Shown here: positions 35,133 to 43,284 of the stretch, piece after piece
Layout of the letters: each line of letters starts with the position of its first letter
How positions within the stretch are numbered: position 1 is the first letter of the stretch
Assembly (NCBI RefSeq): GCF_000333615.1
Contig: NZ_BADL01000126.1
Location: 1 to 55,090, forward strand
Source: Ideonella sp. B508-1
Lineage (GTDB): Bacteria; Pseudomonadota; Gammaproteobacteria; Burkholderiales; Burkholderiaceae_C
Direction of reading: 5' to 3'
Length of the DNA: 55,090 bases
Position numbers and translations under genes: made by a program
The notes under the pieces: model-generated
Told to the model about the DNA's origin: nothing
Seen by the model: the letters and a program-made list of their open reading frames with translations, nothing else
Databases searched by the model: none

Positions 35133-37184
35133 ATGAAGCATCACTTCCATGGCGTGGCCGTCCTGCGCCGGCCATCCCTGTCCCTCATCGCCACTGCGGC
35201 CTGCGCCCTGTCACTGCCCGCCCAGGCCCAGGCCCCCTCCACGGCCACGCCGGCCGGCACCACCTTCGAGATCGGCCGCGTCGAGGTCACGGGCCGTGCC
35301 ACCGGCCCGGTCTCCGCCAGCCAGGTGCTCAGCTCGGTGGACGTGGTCTGGGGCGATACCTTGTCGGACACCACCATCGGCCATGCCTGGGAGATCTTCA
35401 GCCGCGTGCCGGGCATCCAGCTGACCAACTTCAACCAGGGCACCACCTCCGGCAAGATCTCCATGCGCGGTTTCAACGGCGAAGGCGAGGTCAACGCCGT
35501 CAAGCTGCTGCTCGACGGCATCCCGTCCAACAGCAATGACGGCAACATGCCTTACCTGGACCTCGTCACCCCGCTGGACGTGGCGACCATCACCACCGTG
35601 CGGGGCACCAACGACGCCCGCTACGGCCTCTACAACATCGCGGGCAATGTGGACGTGGCCAGCCGCATCGGCGGGCAGGGGCAGGACCTGCGCCTGGCCA
35701 CCGGCGGCCATGGCCTGGCCGATCTGCAGTGGACCACCGCCATGGAAAGCGGCGACTGGAGCCAGAACACCGCCCTGGCCCTGCGCCACGACGATGGCGC
35801 ACGGGACCACGCCAGCGCCGACCAGCTCACCCTGGCCGGCAAATGGTTCTGGCAGGCCGATCCGGACTGGCGCCTGGGCCTGATCCTGCGGCACCACAGC
35901 CAGCGAGCCCAGGAGCCCGGCTACCTGGACGACCAGGATGCCGTCGACCACCCCGACATGTCCTACGCCATCTCCGCCACCGATGGCGGCAACCGCCAGG
36001 TCAGCCAGGCCAGCCTCCACCTGGACGGCCAGTGGGCCCCGGACCTGTCCTGGTCGCTCAAGAGCTGGGTCAACCACTACGACGACAGCCGCTGGGTGCG
36101 CTATTCCGCCACCACCTCCCAGCAGGAGCGTGACAGCCAGGAACTGCACACCGGCCTGCGCAGCCAATGGAGCTGGCGCCTGCTGCCGGCCAGGCTGACC
36201 CTGGAGGCCGGTGTGGACCTGGAGCACCAGCGCAACGACAGCCAGCGCTACCTCACCGTCGAGCGCAGCCGCAGCAGCCAGACCCGCGACCAGCACTGGA
36301 CCCTGGACACCACCGGCGGCTTTCTGCAGGCGCTCTGGCAGCCCACCCCCGCCTGGCGCATCGTCCCGGCCTGGCGGATCGACTCGGTGGGCGGCCATTT
36401 CGAGAACCGGCTGACCGGCACCGAGGCCGACATCAACCACTACGGCCTGATCCACCAGCCCAAGCTCAGCACCGTCTGGACACTGGTTCCCGGGCACAGC
36501 CTCTATGCCAACTGGGGGCGCACCTTCCAGATCGGCGTGGGCGCGGCCAGCTACAAGATCCCGCCGCGGCAGGCCGATCTGGCGCCCTCGCGCAACACCG
36601 GCTGGGAGCTGGGCTGGAAGTTCCAGCCCCTGGAGGCCCTGCAGGGGCGGCTGGCCGTCTGGCAGCAGCTGGCCACCGACGAGGTCAACCGCCGGCTCAA
36701 CGACCCCAGCGGCGATTCCGAGAACGTGGGCGCCACCCGCCGCCGGGGGCTGGATCTGCAGCTGCAGGCCAGCCTGACGCCACAGTGGCAGGCCTGGACG
36801 GGCCTGAGCCTGCAGCGGGCCCGCATCACCACACCGGCACCCGACGCGCCCGACACCGCCGGCAAGGAGCTCGACCACGTCTCCCATGTCCTCTACAACG
36901 GCGGGCTGGACTGGCAGGCCCGCCCCAATCTGAGGCTCTCCCTGTCCTACCAGGGCCAGACCCGCTACTACCTGGAGCGCAGCAACAGCACCGGACGCTG
37001 GGGTGGCGCGACCACCGTCAACCTGGCTCTGGACTGGCAGATGCAGCCCGATGTGGACTGGACCCTGGCCCTCAACAACCTGAGCGACGAGCGCGCCGGC
37101 TACGTCTGGTGGGATGGCAGCCAGCGCCTGCATTCCCCGGTGGAGGGCTTCAACGTCCAGGGCAGCCTGCGGGTGCGCTTCTGA
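35133..37184 (+). CDS. TonB-dependent outer-membrane receptor
   Basis: A 683-residue outer-membrane receptor. A signal peptide (residues 1-~32, ending ALSLPAQAQA) is followed by a TonB-box-like FEIGRVEVTG. The plug domain holds VPGIQLTNFNQGTTSGKISM followed by RGFNGEG, KLLLDGIPSN and TTVRGTNDARYGLYNIAGNV. The rest is a beta-barrel ending in the aromatic LRVRF. Substrate cannot be assigned: the DUF2946 and PepSY neighbours point to a ferric chelate or copper. Its stop overlaps the start of the PepSY gene (TGATG). Confidence 0.94.
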   Translation: MKHHFHGVAVLRRPSLSLIATAACALSLPAQAQAPSTATPAGTTFEIGRVEVTGRATGPVSASQVLSSVDVVWGDTLSDTTIGHAWEIFSRVPGIQLTNFNQGTTSGKISMRGFNGEGEVNAVKLLLDGIPSNSNDGNMPYLDLVTPLDVATITTVRGTNDARYGLYNIAGNVDVASRIGGQGQDLRLATGGHGLADLQWTTAMESGDWSQNTALALRHDDGARDHASADQLTLAGKWFWQADPDWRLGLILRHHSQRAQEPGYLDDQDAVDHPDMSYAISATDGGNRQVSQASLHLDGQWAPDLSWSLKSWVNHYDDSRWVRYSATTSQQERDSQELHTGLRSQWSWRLLPARLTLEAGVDLEHQRNDSQRYLTVERSRSSQTRDQHWTLDTTGGFLQALWQPTPAWRIVPAWRIDSVGGHFENRLTGTEADINHYGLIHQPKLSTVWTLVPGHSLYANWGRTFQIGVGAASYKIPPRQADLAPSRNTGWELGWKFQPLEALQGRLAVWQQLATDEVNRRLNDPSGDSENVGATRRRGLDLQLQASLTPQWQAWTGLSLQRARITTPAPDAPDTAGKELDHVSHVLYNGGLDWQARPNLRLSLSYQGQTRYYLERSNSTGRWGGATTVNLALDWQMQPDVDWTLALNNLSDERAGYVWWDGSQRLHSPVEGFNVQGSLRVRF

Positions 37185-38335
37185 TGGCCGCGGCCCTTCA
37201 GGCGCGGGAGCGCTGGCGGCGCTGGCATGCCCGCCTGTGCTGGCCGCTGGGGCTGCTGCTGGCCCTGCTGGGCCTGAGCGGCAGCCTGCTCGTCTACTAC
37301 CCGGCGCTGGACGAGCAGCTCAACCCCGCCCTGGCCTGGACACCGCGGGACGGCGCCGTGACCGCCTGGCAGCCGGTGTGGCAGGCCCTGGTGGCCCAGG
37401 CGCCCGAGCGGGGCACGGCCTGGCGCATCGAGCTGCCGCCGTCCCCGGGCGGCATGGTGACGGCGCGGCTGTACCGACCGGCGGAGCGGGCAGGCGCCTT
37501 CTTCGCGCCCTGGCTGGTCACGCTGCACCCGCGCACCCTGCAGCCCCTGGCCCGGCGCTTCTGGGGCGACACCGCCATGACCTGGCTCTACGACCTGCAC
37601 TACACCCTGCTGGCCGGCGCCACCGGCCGCACCGTGGTCGGCCTGCTGGGCCTGTGGGGCCTGGCCGCCCTGCTCACCGGCCTGGTGCTGTGGTGGCCGC
37701 GCAGCCCCGCGCAGTGGCGCACGGCCTGGTGGGCCAAGGCCGGCGCCGCCCGGCCCCGCCGCAGCTGGGACCAGCACCGCCTCACCGGCCTTTATGGCGC
37801 CGGGCTGCTGGCCGTGCTCATGGCCACCGGGACGGCCCTGGCCTGGCCGGACACCGTGGCGCTGCTGCTGCGGCCCTGGTCCCATCCGGCCCCCGCACCT
37901 GCGGCGGCGGTGCCGGCCTGCGATCCTCTGCATGGGGGGGCTGGACTGGATGTCGCCCTGGCCGTGGCCCGGCTGCGCTTTCCGCAGGGCCGCCCCCGCT
38001 GGATCGACACCCCGGCCACCGGCCAGGACCTGATCCGGGTGCGGCTGCAGCAGCCGGGCGAGCCCAGTGCCCGCTTTCCGGCCACCTATGTCTGGGTGGA
38101 CGCCTGCAGCGGGGCCCTGCGCGGTGTGCAGGACCCGGCGCAAGAGGGGGCCGGCGATGCCCTGCGGCGCTGGCTGCACCCCCTGCACAACGGCGAGGCG
38201 TTTGGTCAGGCGGGGCGGCTCCTGGCCTGTCTGGGGGGGCTGTTGCCGGCCGTGCTCATCTGGACCGGCTGGCGCCGCCGTCGCGACCGCCAACGGGGGG
38301 CGGCCCATCGCCCTGGGGCCTGTCGCGGGTCTTGA
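37184..38335 (+). CDS. PepSY-associated membrane protein (siderophore-reductase type)
   Basis: A 383-residue inner-membrane protein of the PepSY-TM family. TM1 (LCWPLGLLLALLGLSGSLLVYY) is followed by the YPALDEQLNP start of a PepSY domain. TM2 (VVGLLGLWGLAALLTGLVLWW), TM3 (LTGLYGAGLLAVLMATGTAL) and a final TM near the end follow. Histidines in WLYDLHYTLL and WLHPLHNGEAF fit haem or metal binding typical of the family, which reduces ferric siderophores in the periplasm. It overlaps the TonB receptor stop by one base and is therefore translationally coupled, so it most likely handles that receptor's ligand. Confidence 0.9.
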   Translation: MAAALQARERWRRWHARLCWPLGLLLALLGLSGSLLVYYPALDEQLNPALAWTPRDGAVTAWQPVWQALVAQAPERGTAWRIELPPSPGGMVTARLYRPAERAGAFFAPWLVTLHPRTLQPLARRFWGDTAMTWLYDLHYTLLAGATGRTVVGLLGLWGLAALLTGLVLWWPRSPAQWRTAWWAKAGAARPRRSWDQHRLTGLYGAGLLAVLMATGTALAWPDTVALLLRPWSHPAPAPAAAVPACDPLHGGAGLDVALAVARLRFPQGRPRWIDTPATGQDLIRVRLQQPGEPSARFPATYVWVDACSGALRGVQDPAQEGAGDALRRWLHPLHNGEAFGQAGRLLACLGGLLPAVLIWTGWRRRRDRQRGAAHRPGACRGS

Positions 38336-38355
38336 GGGCGCGGCCGGGCCGGGGC

Positions 38356-39690
38356 TCAGTCTTCCGGCAGCACCCAGTCCTCGTCCAGGTGCACCAGCTG
38401 GCAGGCCACGCCGCCTTCGGGGCGGCGGCCGTTGCACTGGCGCAGGGCGTCGGTGGCGGCCTCGTCGGACGAGGCGGCATCGGTGCGCAGACCCCAGGCG
38501 GCGCCGCTGGGCGAGCGGGCGAAGGCGCGGTGACCGCGCCCGGTCACGTACTGGCGGTTGAAGGCCCGCACCGCTTCCGGGCTGCCCAGCACCGACTCGA
38601 GCGTGACCTTGGGCCGGTTGGCCTGCTCGGCCCGTGCCGCCTCCTCGTCGTCGGAGATGCGTTCCATCCAGCGCTTGCTCGCGTGCAGGCTCAGGCTCAG
38701 CGACAGGCCCAGCACCACCACCGCGGCGATGGCCAGGCCCGAGTGCCGCTCGCGCTGGGGTTCGCCGTAGTCGTTGGGGTGCTCGTCGCCCGGCACCAGC
38801 ATGATGACGATGCTCAGGATGGGGCCGATCACCGGCAGGCCGAACAGCAGGGCCCACCAGCCGCTGCGGTTGAAGTCGTGCATGCGCAGCGTGGTCAGGC
38901 GCCAGCTGAAGAACATGACCCAGATCACCACGCCCAGCAGCAGCAGGCCGGTCATCCAGCCCGGCCACTTGATCAGCAGGAAGAAGCTCAGCGCCATGCC
39001 GGCCCAGGCCATCAGGTTGCCGGCCAGGTAGCTCATGCGGCCCAGGCGGCCGTCGAAGCTGCGGCCCAGCAGCGGCACTTCATCCTCGGTGGTCTGGAAG
39101 CGCTCGGCCGCCGGGTCGGGCAGGGGCTTGAGGCCGCGCCGGGCCCGGGCCGCGGCCACGCGCTCGGCCCGTTCGGCCGCCCGCCGTTCCTCCTGGGCGG
39201 CCAGGGCGCGGGGGAGGTCGGTGGCGCACTGGCGGCACAGGATGCGGCGCGGTTGGCGCTCGCCGCAGGTGGGGCAGGTGACCTCATCCAGGCTGGCGGG
39301 GTCCGGCGCCAGGCGCATGGGCGGCTCGGCCTGCGGCGGTGTGGCCGGGGGCTCGGTGGGCACCAGGGACAGCGCGGGCTCCGCAGGGGCGCCTGTGGCC
39401 GCAGGGGCCGAGGGCACCGCGGAAGGGGCTGGCGTGGGGCGCACGCTGGCCGGCATCGGGGTGTCGGGCTCGACCTTCAGCTCGGCGCCCAGGGTCGCGA
39501 AGCGCTTCACCCAGGCCGCGGCTTCCTCGGCCGGCAGACCGCGCTTGATGACCACCGAACGGCCGGAGAACAGCGTCTCGAGCCGGGGGGCGTCCAGCTT
39601 GAGCCAGGCGCCCAGCTTCTGCTGAACGGTGGCGCGATCGAAGCCATCGCGCACGGTGCCGGCGAACACCAGCCGAACCGGAGTATCCAT
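38356..39690 (-). CDS. DUF805 membrane protein with N-terminal domain and zinc ribbon
   Basis: A 444-residue multi-domain protein. Residues ~1-75 form a small alpha/beta domain (VQQKLGAWLKLDAPRLETLF and WVKRFATLGAELKVE) like those fused to membrane proteins in this group. A Pro/Ala linker leads to a zinc ribbon, CPTCGERQPRRILCRQC (residues ~138-154). A DUF805 membrane region follows (GRLGRMSYLAGNL to GPILSIVIMLVPG), then another helix. The C-terminal part has paired cysteines (LRQCNGRRPEGGVACQLV) and resembles DUF4189. The role is unknown. It lies 90 bases after trpS with its own promoter-like site. Confidence 0.85.
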   Translation of the reverse strand: MDTPVRLVFAGTVRDGFDRATVQQKLGAWLKLDAPRLETLFSGRSVVIKRGLPAEEAAAWVKRFATLGAELKVEPDTPMPASVRPTPAPSAVPSAPAATGAPAEPALSLVPTEPPATPPQAEPPMRLAPDPASLDEVTCPTCGERQPRRILCRQCATDLPRALAAQEERRAAERAERVAAARARRGLKPLPDPAAERFQTTEDEVPLLGRSFDGRLGRMSYLAGNLMAWAGMALSFFLLIKWPGWMTGLLLLGVVIWVMFFSWRLTTLRMHDFNRSGWWALLFGLPVIGPILSIVIMLVPGDEHPNDYGEPQRERHSGLAIAAVVVLGLSLSLSLHASKRWMERISDDEEAARAEQANRPKVTLESVLGSPEAVRAFNRQYVTGRGHRAFARSPSGAAWGLRTDAASSDEAATDALRQCNGRRPEGGVACQLVHLDEDWVLPED

Positions 39691-39719
39691 GGGCCCCTCA
39701 GGGTGTTGATGCGCCCCGC

Positions 39720-39748
39720 AGGCTAGGGGGCCGGCCTCAGTTCGGCAA
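39720..39748 (-). promoter_or_regulatory. Probable promoter of the DUF805 gene
   Basis: On the minus strand -35 TTGCCG (39748-39743), 17-base spacer, -10 TAGCCT (39725-39720), 29 bases before the ATG at 39690. It lies in the gap after trpS. Confidence 0.5.
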
Positions 39749-39780
39749 TCCCCTGTGCGGGGGGCAAGGCGAGATGCAGA

Positions 39781-41085
39781 TCAAACTTCCGCCTGCTGCA
39801 GGGCCGCCAGGGCCAGGCCGACCTCCTCGGCCTGCACGTCCTCGCCCAGGCTCACCGGGGCACCGGCCAGGGCGGCGGCGCCCTCCAGCTTCAGGCGCTT
39901 GACCCACTCGCCGGCCTCGCGGCCACCGGCAAAGCCCTGGCTCTGCAGCAGCACGCGGCCGTCGTGGGCGCTGAGCTTGAAGTAGAACTGGCCGTCGGCC
40001 TCGCGGTACTGCTTGAAGACGGGCAGGGCGGTCTTGGCCTTGGCCACCGGCGCCGCGCTGGCGGCCAGGGGCTGGAAGCGGCGCAGGCCCACCGCGTGGC
40101 GCAGGCGGTCCAGCAGCGGGCGGGCCAGGGCGCGGGCGCGCTCGGCACCCTTTTGCAGGATGGCCTCGATCTCCTCCGGGTGGGCCATCAGCGCGTCGTA
40201 GCGCGCGCGCATCGGGCCGATCTGGCGGTTGATCTGCTCGAACAGGCGGGTCTTGGCCTCGCCCCAGGCCAGGCCGGCGCGCAGCTCGGCGCGGAAGGCG
40301 GCGCGCTCCTCGGCCGTGGCGAAGGCGTCGAAGATGGTGACCAGGTGGGCGCTGTCCGGGTCCTTGGGCTCGCCGGGCAGCTTGCTGTCGGTGACGATGC
40401 GGGCGATCGCCTCGCGCAGCGCCTTCTCGCCGCCCTCGAACAGCGGGATGACGTTGTCGTAGCTCTTGCTCATCTTGCGGCCGTCCAGGCCGGGCAGCAG
40501 CTCCATGGTCTCGTCCACCTGCGCCTCGGGCAGCACGAAGAACGCCTCGCCGGCCCCGAACAGGTGGTTGAAGCGGGTGGCCACGTCGCGCGCCATCTCG
40601 ATGTGCTGGATCTGGTCCTTGCCCACCGGCACGCGGTGGGCGTTGAACATCAGGATGTCCGCGGCCATCAGGATGGGGTAGCAGTACAGGCCCATGGTCA
40701 CGCCGGCATCGGGCTCCTCGCCGGCCGCCGTGTTGGCGTCCACCGCGCCCTTGTAGGCATGGGCCCGGTTCATCTGGCCCTTGCTGGTCACGCAGGTCAG
40801 CAGCCAGCACAGCTCGGGGATCTCGGGGATGTCGCTCTGGCGGTAGAAGACCACGCGCTCGGTGTCCAGGCCGGCGGCCAGCCAGGTGGCGGCGATCTGC
40901 AGGCGCGAGCGCTCGATGCGGGCCGGGTCGTCGCACTTGATCAGCGCGTGGTAGTCGGCCATGAAGAAGAAGCTCTCCACGCCGCGCTCGCGGCTGGCCT
41001 CGATGGCCGGGCGCAGGGCGCCCACGTAGTTGCCGAGGTGCAGGGTGCCGGTGGTGGTGATGCCGGTCAGGACACGCTGTTGCAT
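39781..41085 (-). CDS. trpS: Tryptophanyl-tRNA synthetase with extra C-terminal domain
   Basis: A 434-residue class I synthetase that charges tRNA-Trp. The HIGH-type motif is TTGTLHLGNY (residues 11-20), and KMSKS is at 204-208 (DGRKMSKSYDN). The standard enzyme ends near residue 340. Beyond it, residues ~354-400 hold FKQYREADGQFYFKLSAHDG followed by RVLLQSQGFAGGREAGEWVK, which resembles a YegP/DUF1508 module. The start at 41085 is preferred because the promoter's -10 box (41117-41122) overlaps the alternative ATG at 41118. It is divergent from the glrK-like gene. Confidence 0.94.
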   Translation of the reverse strand: MQQRVLTGITTTGTLHLGNYVGALRPAIEASRERGVESFFFMADYHALIKCDDPARIERSRLQIAATWLAAGLDTERVVFYRQSDIPEIPELCWLLTCVTSKGQMNRAHAYKGAVDANTAAGEEPDAGVTMGLYCYPILMAADILMFNAHRVPVGKDQIQHIEMARDVATRFNHLFGAGEAFFVLPEAQVDETMELLPGLDGRKMSKSYDNVIPLFEGGEKALREAIARIVTDSKLPGEPKDPDSAHLVTIFDAFATAEERAAFRAELRAGLAWGEAKTRLFEQINRQIGPMRARYDALMAHPEEIEAILQKGAERARALARPLLDRLRHAVGLRRFQPLAASAAPVAKAKTALPVFKQYREADGQFYFKLSAHDGRVLLQSQGFAGGREAGEWVKRLKLEGAAALAGAPVSLGEDVQAEEVGLALAALQQAEV

Positions 41086-41116
41086 GGGAAGGGGTGTGAA
41101 TGCGGTTGTGGGGGCC

Positions 41117-41146
41117 ATTGTCGCAAGTCGGCGTCGCCCCTGGTCA
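41117..41146 (-). promoter_or_regulatory. Probable trpS promoter
   Basis: On the minus strand -35-like TGACCA (41146-41141), an 18-base spacer and -10 GACAAT (41122-41117). The predicted RNA start, near 41110, leaves a leader of about 25 bases to the ATG at 41085. Confidence 0.45.
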
Positions 41147-41216
41147 CGCCCGGGCCGGCGCGGCCGGCCTACACTGCCGGCTGCTTCACACGGCTCCACG
41201 GCGGAGCCCACCTGCC

Positions 41217-42662
41217 TTGGTCCTGCGCACCTCCTTCCGCCAACTGCTGCTGCTGGCTTTCGTGCTGACCGCCGCCGCGCTCGGCGCGGTGTCGCTCAGC
41301 GGCCTGCAGGCGCTGCAGGGTCTGATGGCCAAGAGCCGCGAGGCCGCCCAGCAGGCGGTGGCGCTGAACCTGGCCGTCAGCGGCCTGGGCGACCGGGCCA
41401 CCGACATGGAGCGTGCCGCCCGCCAGTACCTGGTGCTGGGCGACCCGGCGCTGCGCCAGCGCTATGACGCCGCGGTGCGCGAGGCCCGCAACGCCATGCA
41501 GCCGCTGGTCGACTTCGAGCCCACCGCCCCGCTGGCCCGCCACTGGCTGGGCGCGGCCGGCCAGATCCGCCGCCAGCTGGACGAGTCCGGCCTGGGCTCG
41601 CCCGAGCGCGACCAGGCGTTGAGCCAGGGCTTCGAGCAACTGGGCGAGGGCACGCGGCGCCTGACGGTGCAGGTGCAGCGCAGCATCGCCGAGCGCAACC
41701 AGGCGGTGCAGGACGCGCTGGAATCCCAGCGGGCCCGCCTGGTGCGCCAGGTGGCGGTGGCCATCGTGGTGGTGGCGCTGGCGGCCCTGGCCTTCGGCCT
41801 GTGGCTGACCCGGCCGCTGCGCCAGCTGGGCCGCGCCATCACCGCCCTGGGCGAGGGGCGCATGGCCGAGCCGGTGGAGATCTCCGGGCCCTCCGACCTG
41901 GCTCGCCTGGGCCATCAGCTGGACTGGCTGCGTCGGCGCCTGATCGAGTCCGACGCCGACAAGGACCGCTTCCTGCGCCACACCTCGCACGAGCTGAAGA
42001 CGCCGCTGGCCGCGCTGCGCGAGGGCGCCTCGCTGCTGCAGGAGGGCGTGGGCGGGCCGCTGAGCGCCGGGCAGGCCGAGATCGTGGGCATCCTGCGCCA
42101 CAACACCGCGGTGCTGCAGCAGCAGATCGAGGACCTGCTGCGCTACAACGCCGCCGCCTTCGACGCCCAGCGCCTGCAGCGCCGGCCCACCCGGCTGCGC
42201 AGCCTGGTCGAGGGCGTGGTCGAGGCCCAGCGCCTGAGCTGGCAGGCCCGCCGCATCGCGGTGGAGGTGACCGGCGGCGAGCGCCTGGAGGCGCCCGTGG
42301 ACCCCGACCGCCTGGGCATGGCCCTGGGCAATCTGATGATCAACGCCATCCGCTTCACCCCCGAAGGCGGGCAGATCCGCTGGCGGCTCTGGCGCGAGGG
42401 CGACCAGGCCGCGCTGGAGATCCAGGACAGCGGTCCCGGCGTGGCCGAGCCCGACCGCGAGCACATCTTCGACCCCTTTTTCCGTGGCAGCCTGCAGCCC
42501 GAGGACCAGCCCCGCGGCAGCGGCATCGGCCTGTCCATCGTGCGCGAGCAGGTGGCCGCCCACGGCGGCAGCGTGGCGCTGCAGCCCGGCCCGGGCGGCG
42601 CCACCTTCCGCATCCTGCTGCCCCTGGGCGACACCCGCACATCCCGAGCTCCCCATGCCTGA
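41217..42662 (+). CDS. glrK: Sensor histidine kinase GlrK/QseE type
   Basis: A 481-residue membrane sensor kinase. TM1 (FRQLLLLAFVLTAAALGAVSL), a ~160-residue periplasmic helical domain, TM2 (VAVAIVVVALAALAFGLWLT) and a HAMP linker (RPLRQLGRAITALGEGRM) come first. The dimerisation helix has H258 in FLRHTSHELKTPLAALREG, and the ATP lid has NLMINAIRFTPEGG, DSGPGVA and GSGIGLSIVREQV. The TTG start at 41217 is chosen because a -10 box (TACACT, 41170-41175) lies upstream and a GGAG is ten bases before it; no ATG fits. Order kinase-lipoprotein-sigma-54 regulator is that of the GlrK-QseG-GlrR envelope-stress system. Confidence 0.92.
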   Translation: MVLRTSFRQLLLLAFVLTAAALGAVSLSGLQALQGLMAKSREAAQQAVALNLAVSGLGDRATDMERAARQYLVLGDPALRQRYDAAVREARNAMQPLVDFEPTAPLARHWLGAAGQIRRQLDESGLGSPERDQALSQGFEQLGEGTRRLTVQVQRSIAERNQAVQDALESQRARLVRQVAVAIVVVALAALAFGLWLTRPLRQLGRAITALGEGRMAEPVEISGPSDLARLGHQLDWLRRRLIESDADKDRFLRHTSHELKTPLAALREGASLLQEGVGGPLSAGQAEIVGILRHNTAVLQQQIEDLLRYNAAAFDAQRLQRRPTRLRSLVEGVVEAQRLSWQARRIAVEVTGGERLEAPVDPDRLGMALGNLMINAIRFTPEGGQIRWRLWREGDQAALEIQDSGPGVAEPDREHIFDPFFRGSLQPEDQPRGSGIGLSIVREQVAAHGGSVALQPGPGGATFRILLPLGDTRTSRAPHA

Positions 42663-43263
42663 CCCGATCCTCCTGTTCCGCCGCCCCGCCCGGGTTCCAA
42701 GCTTGCTGCTGCCGGGCCTGATGGGCCTGCTGCTGGCGCTGTCCGGCTGCGACAGCCTGCCACCGCCCCCCGCGCAGGGGCCCGTGGCCGAGCCCGTGCC
42801 CGCCAGCGCGCCCGCACCGGCCTGCGCGCCGGCCGCCAGCGCGCCCACCCACAGCGACCGCGATCTCGCGGGCCGCAGCCTGCTGCAGTGGCAGGACGAA
42901 CTGCGCAACGCCACCGGCGAGCCGCTGCCTGCGCGCATCGCCCGCCTGAGCGCCGACACCCCCACGCCGGCCCACCAGGTGGAGCTGGGCCTGGCCCTGC
43001 TGCACACCCGCAACCCCGGCGACGCCGCCCGCGCCCAGGGCCTGCTGGAGGCCGTGGGCAAGGCCAGCGGCGATGAGGCCGCGGCCTGGGCGCCCTGGGC
43101 CCGGCTGCTGGCCGGCCGCGCGGCCGAACAGCGTCGGCTGGAGGAGCAGGCCGACCGGCTCAACCAGCAACAGCGCGACAGCCAGCGCCGCATCGACCAG
43201 CTCAGCGAAAAGCTCGAGGCCCTCAAGGCCATCGAGCGCTCGCTGGGCCCCAAGCGTCCCTGA
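42655..43263 (+). CDS. QseG-like outer-membrane lipoprotein
   Basis: A 202-residue lipoprotein. The N-terminus ends in a lipobox, LLALSGC (Cys ~32). A Pro/Ala linker follows, then a helical body, and finally a coiled-coil-like segment (EEQADRLNQQQRDSQRRIDQ, then LSEKLEALKAIE). It overlaps the kinase stop by eight bases and is followed by glrR, so it takes the place of QseG, which in enterics is needed for full GlrK activity. Sequence likeness is low and the assignment rests mainly on position and lipobox. Confidence 0.85.
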   Translation: MPDPILLFRRPARVPSLLLPGLMGLLLALSGCDSLPPPPAQGPVAEPVPASAPAPACAPAASAPTHSDRDLAGRSLLQWQDELRNATGEPLPARIARLSADTPTPAHQVELGLALLHTRNPGDAARAQGLLEAVGKASGDEAAAWAPWARLLAGRAAEQRRLEEQADRLNQQQRDSQRRIDQLSEKLEALKAIERSLGPKRP

Positions 43264-43284
43264 ACGCCGCCCCGAGGAACGCCC

